Assembly: GCF_030406905.1 (NCBI RefSeq)
Contig: NZ_CP129137.1
Coordinates: 6,913,501 to 6,977,500, forward strand
Source of the DNA: Streptomyces sp. HUAS CB01
Lineage (GTDB): Bacteria > Actinomycetota > Actinomycetes > Streptomycetales > Streptomycetaceae
Length of the DNA stretch: 64,000 bases
Reading direction: 5' to 3'
Part shown: positions 29,169 to 38,465 of the stretch, piece after piece
How the letters are laid out: each line of letters starts with the position of its first letter
Position numbering within the stretch: the first letter of the stretch is position 1
The notes under the pieces: generated by a model
The model's database searches: none
Seen by the model: only the letters and a program-made list of their open reading frames with translations
What the model was told of the DNA's origin: nothing
Made by a program: the position numbers and the translations under genes

Positions 29169-31858
29169 GTCACTCCCAGGTATTCCATCGCGCTCTTGGG
29201 GTCGTTCATCCTGCCGGAGTCCAGCGCGGCCCGCTTCTCGGCGTCGCTCTTGGCGTTCCACGCGTCGTCCATGGCCCTGATCTGCCGCGGGGTGAAGTCC
29301 TGCCCGGCGATGCGGACGCCGAGGCCGTTCTCGGCGAACGTCCGGGCGGGAGTGCCCTCGGGGGTGACGTTGTTCCTCCGGTCCGTCTGGTAGCCGTCGA
29401 AGATCTTGTGCCAGTCCTTCTTCTGCTCGATCTCGTAGCGGGCGGCCCGCGGCGGCGGGCCGCCCTGCCCGGCCCAGTCGGCGAGTCGCTTCGCCTGGGC
29501 GGGGACGGTGTACTTGGTGGCGGCGTTGGCCGTGTTCTTCACCTCGACGGCGTGGACGTTGCCGTCCTTCCCCCTGTAGAGGACGTCGACGTCGTCGACA
29601 CCGGAGACGTCGACCGTGGTGCCGTCGCCCATGTCGACGGACTGGCGGCCCTTCTTGGCGCCGACGGCGCCGTGGACCTTGGTGCCGTCGGCGGCCTCGG
29701 ACGCCGCTCTCCCGGCGGCGCGGACCTCGGCCATCGCCTCGGCCAGCTGGTGCCGGTTGCCGGCCTTGAGGACCGTGGCGGCGAGCGAGCCGCGGGTCTG
29801 GCTGTCGATGCCCTTGTTCCGCAGTGCCGCGTCGAGGTCCCTCAGTGCGGCGGCCAGTTCCTCCTTGCCGTACTCGCCCTTGCCGAGGTCGGGATCGTCC
29901 TTCGCCTTCGCCACCAGGTTGTCGATGCCGCCCTCGTTGAGGTTGAAGCGGTCCGCCTTGGCCGTCTTCTGCTTGTCCCGCCCGTCGACGATCGTCTGCT
30001 TCACCTGGTCGGCCACATCACCGAGCTCGGCCGCGTCGGCGGCCCTGTCCGCCTCGTCGGCCTGCTGCTGCGCCTCACGGGCGTCGTCCGCCTCCCCGCC
30101 CTCGCACGGCACGGGGGTCCCCTCCGCGACGAAGCGCACCGGCACCGATGCGGGGGCGGCCGCGAGAACGACGGTGCCGCCGCCGGGCCCTCCGAGGTGG
30201 CGCGGGGCTCCTGTGCCGTACGGGGCCCGGAGGGCGCCGCCGAGGGCGACGAGCTTGCACCCACCCGCTTCCTCGACCTTCTCCTTCGCTTCGTCGGCGA
30301 CCTCCTGGGCCTCGTCCGCCGCGTCCCGGGCGCCCTTGGCGTCGCCCGCCTCCGCGGCCTTGCGGGCGCGGCCGGTCGCGTCCTTGGCCCTGTCGACGAT
30401 CTCGGTGACGGCCCCGGCGATCCTGCCGAGGCGGCCGAGCTTGCCCAGCTTGGCGGCGGCCTTGACCTCGCCGTAGCCGGGGATGAAGAGCGAGCCCACG
30501 TTCCAGACGACGTTGGTGACCGCCTGGGTCTCCTCGCCCCGGTTCCAGGCGTCGCGCACCTCGTCGCCGACGAACATGTCGTCCAGCGGCTTCAGGACGA
30601 CGTCGACCCCCGTCCCGCCCCAGTCGGTGAGCGCGTCCCCGTACTCGCCCCGGTCCCACTTGCCGCCGGCGTCCTTGGTGCCCTCGGTCCAGACGTCGCC
30701 GAGGCTTCCGACGTAGTCGCCGAGGCCCGCGATGCTGTCGATCGGATGGATGATCGTGTTCCAGGTGTCGGTGAGGTCGCCCCAGACACCGTCGACGAAC
30801 AGGCCTTCGAGGACCTGGCCGCCGTAGTCGAAGGTGCAGCCCCAGAAGCCGGAGCAGTCCTCCTTCTCGCCCCCGCCGTTCCCGCCGTCCCCGTCCCCGT
30901 CCCCGTCCCCGTCCCCGTCGTCGTCGTCCCTCGTCACCGTGCTGTCGCCGATCGGCTCGTACGGATCGGTCGGGTCGCCGCCCTCGTCGCCGCCCTCGCC
31001 GTCCTCGGAGCCGGGCACGACACCGCCGGGGTCGTCCTGGGCGGAGCCGTCGGGGACCGTGCTGCCCGGGCCGCCGGTGCTGCCGCCGGTCGCGTCGCCG
31101 TCGGTACCGCCCCGTCCGCCATCGGTACCGCCCCGTCCGCCGTCGGTGCCCTCGTCCGCGCCCGTGGAGCCGTTCGTGTCTCCGCCCGTGGCGTCGTCCG
31201 CGCCGTCGCCGGCCTGGTGCGTCCCGTCGCCACCGCCGTGGGCCGGGCAGGAGCGGCCGACCAGGGAACAGACGGCCTCCTGCAGCCGCCCGGCGATCCT
31301 GTCGCCGACACCGCTCATCACCAGCGTCGCGACGATGGCGGCCACCAGCACGATCAGCCCGGTGTACTCGACTGCCGTCTGGCCGCGGTCCCGACGCCAG
31401 GTGAGCATGTGGGGCAGCGAGAACGGCCGCCGTTCCTGGCGTTCGGACGGTGCCGAACGGAACCACTCCCGCGATTCCTTCATGCACAGGAAGACCAGGA
31501 TCACCACGGGCAGCAGGAGTTGTGTGAGGCCCTGGACCGAGCCGCCCCGCAGAGTGGCCAGAGCGCCGGAGACCAGCCACGCCTGTACGGCGATCAGTCC
31601 CCAGCGGACCCCCTCGCCGCCCGTCCACACCCGGCGTGCGAGCAGCCAACCGGCCACGCCCGGCGCCGCCGCGTACAGCAGACCGCCGAGTACGAGGCCG
31701 CCCAGCGCGCCCACCTGGGCGGCGGTGAGCAGCAGACCGACGCCGCCCACGATCGTCGCCCCGAACAGGACGTACACCAGCAGCCGCGCGACCACCAGCT
31801 GCTGCGGCATGGCGCGTCGGGCTCCGCCCGCTCCGACGACATCGACATAGAAGGACAT
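29165..31858 (-). CDS. Membrane-anchored polymorphic toxin with C-terminal PD-(D/E)XK-like nuclease domain
   Basis: An 897-residue protein. Four transmembrane helices span about residues 21-47, 51-73, 85-104 and 111-126. A pilin-like element follows, RGQTAVEYTGLIVLVAA at 158-174, with the Glu and hydrophobic stretch of Flp/TadE prepilins. Residues 205-330 are a Gly/Asp/Thr-rich linker ending in DGDGDG repeats, then a pre-toxin region and Ala/Glu-rich coiled coils. Near the C-terminus, DVDVLYRGKDGNVHAVEVKNT carries Asp and the E772-V-K774 pair, a restriction-endonuclease-like active site. Streptomyces toxins with the pilin-like segment are known to me, but the extra four-helix domain is unusual. 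The downstream overlapping gene is the likely immunity gene. Confidence 0.8.
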   Translation of the reverse strand: MSFYVDVVGAGGARRAMPQQLVVARLLVYVLFGATIVGGVGLLLTAAQVGALGGLVLGGLLYAAAPGVAGWLLARRVWTGGEGVRWGLIAVQAWLVSGALATLRGGSVQGLTQLLLPVVILVFLCMKESREWFRSAPSERQERRPFSLPHMLTWRRDRGQTAVEYTGLIVLVAAIVATLVMSGVGDRIAGRLQEAVCSLVGRSCPAHGGGDGTHQAGDGADDATGGDTNGSTGADEGTDGGRGGTDGGRGGTDGDATGGSTGGPGSTVPDGSAQDDPGGVVPGSEDGEGGDEGGDPTDPYEPIGDSTVTRDDDDGDGDGDGDGDGGNGGGEKEDCSGFWGCTFDYGGQVLEGLFVDGVWGDLTDTWNTIIHPIDSIAGLGDYVGSLGDVWTEGTKDAGGKWDRGEYGDALTDWGGTGVDVVLKPLDDMFVGDEVRDAWNRGEETQAVTNVVWNVGSLFIPGYGEVKAAAKLGKLGRLGRIAGAVTEIVDRAKDATGRARKAAEAGDAKGARDAADEAQEVADEAKEKVEEAGGCKLVALGGALRAPYGTGAPRHLGGPGGGTVVLAAAPASVPVRFVAEGTPVPCEGGEADDAREAQQQADEADRAADAAELGDVADQVKQTIVDGRDKQKTAKADRFNLNEGGIDNLVAKAKDDPDLGKGEYGKEELAAALRDLDAALRNKGIDSQTRGSLAATVLKAGNRHQLAEAMAEVRAAGRAASEAADGTKVHGAVGAKKGRQSVDMGDGTTVDVSGVDDVDVLYRGKDGNVHAVEVKNTANAATKYTVPAQAKRLADWAGQGGPPPRAARYEIEQKKDWHKIFDGYQTDRRNNVTPEGTPARTFAENGLGVRIAGQDFTPRQIRAMDDAWNAKSDAEKRAALDSGRMNDPKSAMEYLGVT

Positions 31859-32330
31859 GCTCGCCCACCCCCCGGACGCCTGAGACTAGAGCGCCCGAGC
31901 GAGCGCCACCTGGGCCCCCGGACCCAAATCCGGTCCCAACGCCGGGGCCCAACTCAAGCTCGGGCGGGCCTACTTCGGGCCGATGTCAGGAAGTCCCGGG
32001 CCGGCCGCCGGGTTCCGGGTTCGCCGGCGCTTCCGGCTGTCCGGGGCCTTCCGCGGCGACGGATGTCCGGCGGGCCGTGCCACGCCCGCTCATGGGTTCC
32101 GGCCCCGCCGGAAGGGATCGCCGGCACAGGCCCCGCCCGGAGGCGAGGCGCTCCGCGCAGCGGTGGGCTCCGCCGGCCGCGCCTGCCGCCCTGAGGCGGG
32201 CAGCGGAAGGGGTGCGGACCGAGCCGCGGCGTGTCACAGAAACGGGACCCGTCCGGTCTATCGGTCAGACGGGGCAATTCATGATCTGCCTCGCTCATCG
32301 GTACCACGGCCACACAAGGACAGCAGTTCG
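31859..32330. other. Divergent intergenic region, no gene seen
   Basis: About 470 GC-rich bases between the leftward toxin and the rightward PAS-SpoIIE gene. It must contain both promoters. The 32250-32320 part is less GC-rich (TCTATCGGTCAGACGGGGCA) and is the likeliest promoter for the phosphatase. Confidence 0.4.
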
Positions 32331-34853
32331 ATGACCACAACCAGCACCACAACCATGTCGCTCGGTGATCGGATGCATGCTTCCGAGGTCTCCGAGTCGG
32401 CGTTCGCGTTGTTCGACGAGCAGGGGACGACGGTGGGGTGGACGCAGGCGGCCGAGCGGCTCACCGGGTACTCCGCCGGGGACGTGGTGGGCCGCTCCGC
32501 AGCACTCGTCCTGCCGGCGTTCGACGAGGGACAGTCGATGTCGGCCTTCGTCGAACGGTGCCGTGCCGAGCACGGCTGGTCGGGTGTGACGGCGGTGAGC
32601 CATCGGGACGGTCGCGTGCTCGACGTCGGCCTGCGCATCTCGGTCCTGCACGGGCGGGACGGAATCGCGCGCCGGCTGATGTCCATGAGCGACGTCGGCG
32701 CGAGGTCCGGGGAAGCGGTGAGCGGAGCGGTCCGGGGAGCGCTTCTCACCCGCGCGCCCATCGGCATCTCCATCCGCGACCCCCGGCTCCGGTGCTTCGC
32801 GGTGAACGACGAGATGGAGACCCACGACGGCATCGCCCGCGACCGGAGGCTGGGACGCCGCTTCACCGACGTGCTCCCCGGCGTCAAGGCCGAAGCGCTC
32901 GAGGCGGTGATGCGGCAGGTCCTGAGGAGCGGCACCACCAAGGTGCACGAGTACCGGACCTGGCTGCCGACGATTCTGGGCCCGGAGCGCCCGTTCGCGG
33001 TGTCGTTCTCCTGTCTGCAGGGCGCGGACGGCCGGGCGCTGGGGTTGTGTGTCATCAGCGTCGACGTCACCGAGAGCCAGCTGGCACGCGAGCGCCTCAC
33101 GGTCCTCACCCATGCCGGCGCGCGCCTGGGCAGGACGCTGGACGTGATGCAGACCAGTCAGGAACTCGCCGATCTCGCCGTGCCCCTGTTCGCCGACTTC
33201 GTCGCGGTGGACCTGGAGCAGTCGGTCCCCTTCGGCGAGGGTGCCCCCGTCCGGATCGGTCAAGTGGGCGACCGCCTCCCCGTGTTCCGGCGCGCGGGAC
33301 TCTCCTCGATCCGCCCCGGGGTACCGGAATCGCCCTGGGCGCGGGGTGAGCCGGTTCCCCTGCCGCCGGGCTCACCCGTGGCCGCGGTCCTCGCCGCCGG
33401 CCGCTCCCACTTCGAGCCCATCCTGGACACCGCTCCGGGCACCTGGATCGACCAGGACCGGCCACGGGCGCGGAAGATCCACGAACACGGCATGCACTCG
33501 TTGATGATCGTGCCCATCCGTATGCGGCGCGCCCTCCTGGGAGTGGTGGTGTTCACCCGCACCAAGGACCCGGTTCCGTTCCAGGAGGCCGATCTGTTCC
33601 TGGCCGAGGAACTCGTCAGCCGTGCCGCCGTGTCGTTGGACAACGCGCGCCGGTACGCCCGCGAGCAGACGGCGGCTCTCGCACTGCAACGCAATCTGCT
33701 GCCGCACCGCCTCAGGGGCGGCGCCGCGGTCGAGACGGCGTCGCGCTATCTGCCCGCCGACCTGGACCACGGTGTCGGTGGTGACTGGTTCGATGTGATC
33801 CCGCTGTCCGGGGCCCGCGTGGCACTCGTCGTCGGTGATGTGGTCGGCCACGGCATCGATGCCGCCGCGACGATGGGCAGGCTGCGTACCGCCGTGCACA
33901 CCCTCGCGGACACGGAACTGCCTCCGGAGGAACTGCTGGCGCATCTCGACGACACGGTCCAGCGGCTGGCCGAGGCGGACGCGGGTTCCCCGGAGGATAT
34001 GGCCGCGGTGGTGGGGGCGACGTGTCTGTACGCGGTGTACGACCCGGTGACCCGGCGGTGCACGATGGCGTCCGCCGGTCACCCGCCGCCCGCGATCGTC
34101 GACCCGCAGGGCAGGGTGTCCTTCCCCGACCTTCCCACCGGGGCGCCGCTCGGCATCGGCCTGGGCGTCCCCTTCGAAGCGGTGGAACTGGAACTCGCCG
34201 AGGGAACACTCCTCGCCCTCTACACCGACGGCCTCGTCGAGGCCCGGGGCCACGACATCGAGGAGGGCATGCGTCTCCTGGGCACCGCTCTCGCCACACC
34301 GGACCGGTCACTGGCAGAACTCTGCGACCGCGCGATGGAGCCGTTCGCCGGCCAGGCCGCGTGCGACGACGTCACACTGCTCCTCGTCCGCACGCGCGCG
34401 CTCAGCCCGACACAGGTCGCCTCGTGGACGCTGCCCCGTGACCAGAGCGCGGTCCGCCGGGCCAGGAATCTGGCAGCCGGTCAGCTGTCCGCCTGGGGAC
34501 TGGAGGGCCTCGAGGAACCCACGAAGCTGATCGTCAGCGAACTGGTCACCAACGCCATCCGTCACGGCACCGGCCCGATCGGTGTGCGGCTGATCCGGCA
34601 CTCCGTCCTGACCTGCGAAGTCTCCGACGCCGACCTGTGCGCCCCGCGCTCGCGCAGCGCGCGCATCGTCGACGAGAGCGGGCGCGGTCTCTTCCTGGTC
34701 TCCCAGCTGTCCCGCAGATGGGGCTCCCGCCTGGTACCGGGGGGCAAGGTCGTCTGGGCAGAACAAGCCATCGGCCCGGAGCCCTCCCACCCGCGGGAGT
34801 CCGGGCCGGCGTTCGAACCCGAAGAGCAGTGGACCGTGCCAACGGACGTCTGA
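32331..34853 (+). CDS. PAS-PAS-GAF-SpoIIE phosphatase with C-terminal anti-sigma-type ATPase
   Basis: An 840-residue signalling protein. Two PAS-like sensor domains (about 20-125 and 130-255) and a GAF domain (about 265-440) precede a SpoIIE/PP2C phosphatase (GVGGDWFDVIPLSGARVALVV, GDVVGHGIDAAATMGRLR, ASAGHPPPAIV, LYTDGLVEARG). An HATPase_c domain follows (IVSELVTNAIRHGTG, DESGRGLFLVSQLS). Phosphatase and kinase activities on anti-anti-sigma proteins are thus combined in one chain. I start it at the ATG at 32331, which follows AAGGA by 10 bases and begins MTTTSTTTMSLGDRM. The upstream open frame is spacer. No anti-anti-sigma gene is adjacent. Confidence 0.93.
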   Translation: MTTTSTTTMSLGDRMHASEVSESAFALFDEQGTTVGWTQAAERLTGYSAGDVVGRSAALVLPAFDEGQSMSAFVERCRAEHGWSGVTAVSHRDGRVLDVGLRISVLHGRDGIARRLMSMSDVGARSGEAVSGAVRGALLTRAPIGISIRDPRLRCFAVNDEMETHDGIARDRRLGRRFTDVLPGVKAEALEAVMRQVLRSGTTKVHEYRTWLPTILGPERPFAVSFSCLQGADGRALGLCVISVDVTESQLARERLTVLTHAGARLGRTLDVMQTSQELADLAVPLFADFVAVDLEQSVPFGEGAPVRIGQVGDRLPVFRRAGLSSIRPGVPESPWARGEPVPLPPGSPVAAVLAAGRSHFEPILDTAPGTWIDQDRPRARKIHEHGMHSLMIVPIRMRRALLGVVVFTRTKDPVPFQEADLFLAEELVSRAAVSLDNARRYAREQTAALALQRNLLPHRLRGGAAVETASRYLPADLDHGVGGDWFDVIPLSGARVALVVGDVVGHGIDAAATMGRLRTAVHTLADTELPPEELLAHLDDTVQRLAEADAGSPEDMAAVVGATCLYAVYDPVTRRCTMASAGHPPPAIVDPQGRVSFPDLPTGAPLGIGLGVPFEAVELELAEGTLLALYTDGLVEARGHDIEEGMRLLGTALATPDRSLAELCDRAMEPFAGQAACDDVTLLLVRTRALSPTQVASWTLPRDQSAVRRARNLAAGQLSAWGLEGLEEPTKLIVSELVTNAIRHGTGPIGVRLIRHSVLTCEVSDADLCAPRSRSARIVDESGRGLFLVSQLSRRWGSRLVPGGKVVWAEQAIGPEPSHPRESGPAFEPEEQWTVPTDV

Positions 34854-35708
34854 CGCAGGGACCTTCACACGGACGTGGCCGTGGCCCCGGCCAGGGCGCG
34901 GAACGCGACGGCGAACTGCTCGGCGGCGCCGCCGCATTGGTGCCGACGCCCGGCACGGGCGGGACCTCTTGTGGGCGGGCGCAGGGGCAGGGCTGCGGTC
35001 GACATGGTCGACGTGCTCGGGGTGCGGTCGCGTGCGGCCGGGAGGCGACTCCGCGGGCCGGCCCGACCGGGGCACCACCGGCGTCTGCGAAGCCCTCCCG
35101 TGCGCTCTCGGAGTGCGTCCGAACCCGCCGCGCCGGGGGACCGCCGACGCGGCCGGTCCCCGCGGGGGCGGGGGCGCGGCCGCCGGGGGACCGCCGACGC
35201 GGCCGGTCCCCGCGGGGGCGGGGGCGCGGGGGAGGGGAGCGAGGGGTCCTCGTCCGCGTTCCTGTCCGCGTCCGCGTCCGCGTCCTCGTTCTCGTTCTCG
35301 GGCTGCGGGACCCCGGCCGGGCGGGAGTAGGCCCCGTACGGGACGAGGCCCGTACGAGAGCGGTCCCGGGTCGAGGCGAGCCGAAGCAGGCGCTGGACGA
35401 GGGCGGCCCCGGGGCGGGGGCCGGGCGAGGCTTCATCAGGCGGCGCCTCTGCCGCAGGAGCAAGATGGAGGAGTGCTGCGCGATGTCACCGTCGCCGGTC
35501 CGTGAGACATCGGCACGGCGTGAGGTGCTTCGCGAAGCGGTTGCTGTGTTCCGTCACACCGGCGAGGCGGCGACGGTGCGTGGCCCGCGTCTGACGCGGA
35601 GCGGCCACGGTGCGTGCGCACGGCTCGCCGGCGGGACGGAGCGTATGGGGTCCACGGAGCGAGCGACCGGCGTCCTCGGTCGAGGCCGGCAGACAAGCTG
35701 GAGTAGGG
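34854..35708. other. 855-base gene-free region with tandem duplications
   Basis: No open frame here has a credible ribosome site or domain. The interval contains an exact tandem 50-bp duplication (35131-35229) and a GTCCGC/CTCGTT-type simple-sequence run at about 35253-35302. The promoter of the following flavoprotein probably lies near 35480-35700. Confidence 0.5.
35131..35229. repeat. Tandem 50-bp direct duplication
   Basis: The block 35131-35180, beginning CGCCGGGGGACCGCCGACGC, is repeated exactly at 35181-35229 (the last base of the second copy differs). Very high GC and a G-run (GCGGGGGCGGGGGCGCGG) in each copy could form G-quadruplex-like structure. Confidence 0.9.
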
Positions 35709-37178
35709 ATGAGCGACACTTCGCGCGACTACGACGTCGTGGTCATCGGCGCCGGACCCGCGGGAGAGAACGTGGCCGACCGCACGAGCGCCGCCGGGCT
35801 CACCTCGGTGATCGTGGAGAACGAGTTGCTCGGCGGCGAGTGCTCGTTCTGGGCGTGCGAACCCAGCAAGGCGCTGCTGCGGCCGGTGGTGGCACGTACC
35901 GACGCCCGCCGGGTACCGGGGCTGAGACGAGCGGTCGAGGGACCACTGGACGTCCCCGCCGTCTTCGCCTACCGCGACAAGATGTGCATCTACTGGACGG
36001 ACGACGACCAAGTCGAGTGGCTGGACTCCGTGTCCGTGGACCTGGTGCGAGGCCACGGCCGGCTGGACGGTCCGCGGCAGGTCGTCGTCGAGACCCCGGA
36101 CGGTGGGACGCTCCGCCTGAACGCCCGGCACGCCGTCGTGGTGGCCACCGGTACCGTCACCGCCTTCCCGGACCTTCCGGGGCTCAAGGAAGTGCGCCCG
36201 TGGACCAACCGCGAGGCGACCTCCGCCCGGCACGTGCCGAACCGGCTCGTCGTGGTCGGCGGCGGTGTGGTCGCCGTGGAGATGGCAACGGCCTGGCAGG
36301 CGCTCGGTTCCCGGGTGACCATGCTGGTCCGGGGCAATGCCGTGCTCAGCAGGATGGAGCCGTTCGCCGGGGAGATGGTGGCGGACGCTCTGCGGGAAGC
36401 AGGTGTGGACCTGCGGTTCGGCACCACCGCGACGGATGTCGCGCGCCAGGACGGCCCGGACGGTCCGGTGCGGGTCGGCCTGTCGCAGGGGGACCCACTG
36501 GTCGCGGACGAGATCCTGTTCGCGACCGGGCGAGCGCCGCACACCGCCGACCTGGGTCTGGAGACCGTGGGCCTCGCCCCCGGGGACTGGCTGGCCGTCG
36601 ACGACTCGTACCGCGTGTCAGCCGTCGAGGACGGCTGGCTCTACGCGGTCGGCGACGTCAACCACCGGGCGCTGATGACGCATCAGGGGAAGTACCAGGC
36701 GCGGATGGCCGGTGCCGTGATCGGGGCCCGGGCCAAGGGCGAACCGCTCGATGACGGCCGGTGGGGCGCACACGCTTCGACCGCCGACCGCGAGGCCGTG
36801 CCGCAGGTCGTCTTCACCGATCCGGACGTCGCAGACGTGGGCCTGACCACCATGGAGGCGGAACGCACCGGCCGCAACGTCGACGTCGTGGACTTCGACA
36901 TCGGCCGGGTCGCGGGAGCCGTGCAGTACGCCGAGGGCTACCGGGGGAAGGCGCGCGTGCTGATCGACCGCGACCGCGGCACCGTCGTGGGCGTCACGTT
37001 CGTCGGTCCGGGAGTCCAGGAACTGCTCTACTCGGCGACCGTCCTGATCACGAGTGAGGCTCCCGTGGAGCGGCTGTGGCACGCCGTCCCGGCGTTCCCG
37101 ACGATCAGTGAGGTCTGGCTCCGCATCCTGGAGACGTACCGCGACCGTGACCGCCGGCAGACCGGGACGGCCGGCTGA
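35709..37178 (+). CDS. Pyridine nucleotide-disulfide oxidoreductase (mercuric reductase/lipoamide dehydrogenase type)
   Basis: A 489-residue flavoprotein. GAGPAGENVAD binds FAD. GGECSFWACEPSK holds the redox-active pair Cys45-Cys50, with the CX4C spacing of class I reductases. VVGGGVVAVEMA binds NAD(P)H, and HAVPAFPTISEVW near the C-terminus carries the catalytic His-Glu. The motif set is complete, so the enzyme is probably active. The substrate is not decided: there is no N-terminal heavy-metal domain or C-terminal Cys pair as in MerA, and no 2-oxoacid dehydrogenase genes nearby. The ATG at 35709 follows GGAGTAGGG. Confidence 0.9.
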   Translation: MSDTSRDYDVVVIGAGPAGENVADRTSAAGLTSVIVENELLGGECSFWACEPSKALLRPVVARTDARRVPGLRRAVEGPLDVPAVFAYRDKMCIYWTDDDQVEWLDSVSVDLVRGHGRLDGPRQVVVETPDGGTLRLNARHAVVVATGTVTAFPDLPGLKEVRPWTNREATSARHVPNRLVVVGGGVVAVEMATAWQALGSRVTMLVRGNAVLSRMEPFAGEMVADALREAGVDLRFGTTATDVARQDGPDGPVRVGLSQGDPLVADEILFATGRAPHTADLGLETVGLAPGDWLAVDDSYRVSAVEDGWLYAVGDVNHRALMTHQGKYQARMAGAVIGARAKGEPLDDGRWGAHASTADREAVPQVVFTDPDVADVGLTTMEAERTGRNVDVVDFDIGRVAGAVQYAEGYRGKARVLIDRDRGTVVGVTFVGPGVQELLYSATVLITSEAPVERLWHAVPAFPTISEVWLRILETYRDRDRRQTGTAG

Positions 37179-37358
37179 CATCGGCCTCGTACGTTCCGTG
37201 GGACGGCGGCTCGTTCCCCGGCGGCGGCTCGGCTCCGGCGAGGTCGCTCTCGCCGCTCGTTCGGCAGCACCGCCCGTGCCGACGGCCGCACGTGCGGTCC
37301 CACGCCCAGGGGGCTCGGTCACCGGCGGGGGGCTCGGTCACCGGCGAGTCCACGGCTC

Positions 37359-38276
37359 TCAGTCCCCGGCGACCCGGATGATCGTCTTGCCCGGGACCCC
37401 CCGGGCGGCCAGCGCGTCGGGAGCCTCGGCGAGCGGCCGCACGGCCCCCACCATCGGCTTCAGCCGACCGTCCCGTACCCGCTGGGCAAGTTCCACGAGC
37501 CGTGCGCGCTCGGGCTCGACGACGAAGAAGACGGCCCGCCCGTCCTTGGGCTGGACCGTGGGCGGCATGGAGACGGCGACGAGCGTGCCACCGGGCCGCA
37601 CCAGAGCCGCCGAGCGGTCGAGGACCTCACCGCCGATCGCGTCGAACACCACGTCGACCTCGCCGGCGTCTTCGAGCCGGTCGGCCTCCAGGTCCAGGAA
37701 GAGGTCCACGCCGAGACCGAGTGCCCGGTCTCTGCCGGTGGCGCGCCCGGTGCCGATCACCCGGGCTCCCACCTCGCGCGCGAGTTGCACCGCGATCGAC
37801 CCGACACCGCCCGCCGCGCCGTGGACCAGCACCGTCTGGCCGGTGGTGAGGCGGCCGTGGTCGAACAGGCCCTGCCACGCGGTCAGCCCGGAGATCGGCA
37901 GCGCGGCGGCCGTGGTGTGGTCGACGTCCGCCGGGAGCGGAGCGAGATTCCGGGCCTCGACCGCGGTGTACTCGGCCAGTGAGCCGTCGCGGGTCCAGTC
38001 GCAGATGCCGAACACCCGCTGACCGACGGTGAGACCGGTGGTGCCGTAGCCGAGCTCGGCGACGACACCCGACAGCTCGTGCCCGGGCACGCTGGGGGTC
38101 CGGTCGCGGCCCGCGCGGTCGGACCAGGTTCCCGGCCAGTCGAGCTCTCCGGGGGTGAACCCCGCGGCATGCACCCGCACGACGACATCGTTCTCGGCGG
38201 CGTGGGGGTACGGCATCTCCGCCGGCGAGAGCCCGCCGACGCCGGCGGAGCGGTCTCGAACAGTGATGGCTTGCAT
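37359..38276 (-). CDS. Zinc-independent quinone oxidoreductase-like MDR protein
   Basis: A 305-residue medium-chain dehydrogenase/reductase. The GroES-like domain (residues 1-120) lacks the structural-zinc cysteines. GAAGGVGSIAVQLA near residue 140 is the NADPH-binding motif, and the C-terminus (KTIIRV) is typical of the quinone oxidoreductase/enone reductase group. I chose the start at 38276 (MQAITVRDRS) because AGAGAGG lies 7-8 bases upstream; the longer frame has no site. It likely reduces quinones or enones with NADPH. Confidence 0.9.
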   Translation of the reverse strand: MQAITVRDRSAGVGGLSPAEMPYPHAAENDVVVRVHAAGFTPGELDWPGTWSDRAGRDRTPSVPGHELSGVVAELGYGTTGLTVGQRVFGICDWTRDGSLAEYTAVEARNLAPLPADVDHTTAAALPISGLTAWQGLFDHGRLTTGQTVLVHGAAGGVGSIAVQLAREVGARVIGTGRATGRDRALGLGVDLFLDLEADRLEDAGEVDVVFDAIGGEVLDRSAALVRPGGTLVAVSMPPTVQPKDGRAVFFVVEPERARLVELAQRVRDGRLKPMVGAVRPLAEAPDALAARGVPGKTIIRVAGD

Positions 38277-38331
38277 GACGGAACCTCTCTGCGGCGGGGA
38301 TTGCCGGTCCGAGTGCACGGATCGGCAGGAC

Positions 38332-38412
38332 CGGCCTTCACGGCCTTCACGGCCTTCGCGGCTTTCACGGCCTTCCCGAAACGGCGAAACGGCCTTCCCG
38401 AAACGGCGAAAC
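38332..38412. repeat. Short tandem repeats: 9-bp units and a 22-bp duplication
   Basis: 38332-38376 consists of five CGGCCTTCA-like 9-mers with single changes. Two exact 22-bp copies follow, 38369-38390 and 38391-38412, with core CCTTCCCGAAACGGCGAAAC. They fill the gap between the RraA-like gene and the quinone oxidoreductase, in the leader of the latter. Confidence 0.9.
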
Positions 38413-38465
38413 GATGGGATCGCGGTCCGGATTCCGTGGTCTCGGCCGGTGCTGCGGGCGGTGGC

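Noticed and set aside
29408..32194. 928-codon frame opposite the toxin gene
   Set aside because: Mirrors toxin codons; low-complexity Val/Pro/Ala sequence without domains.
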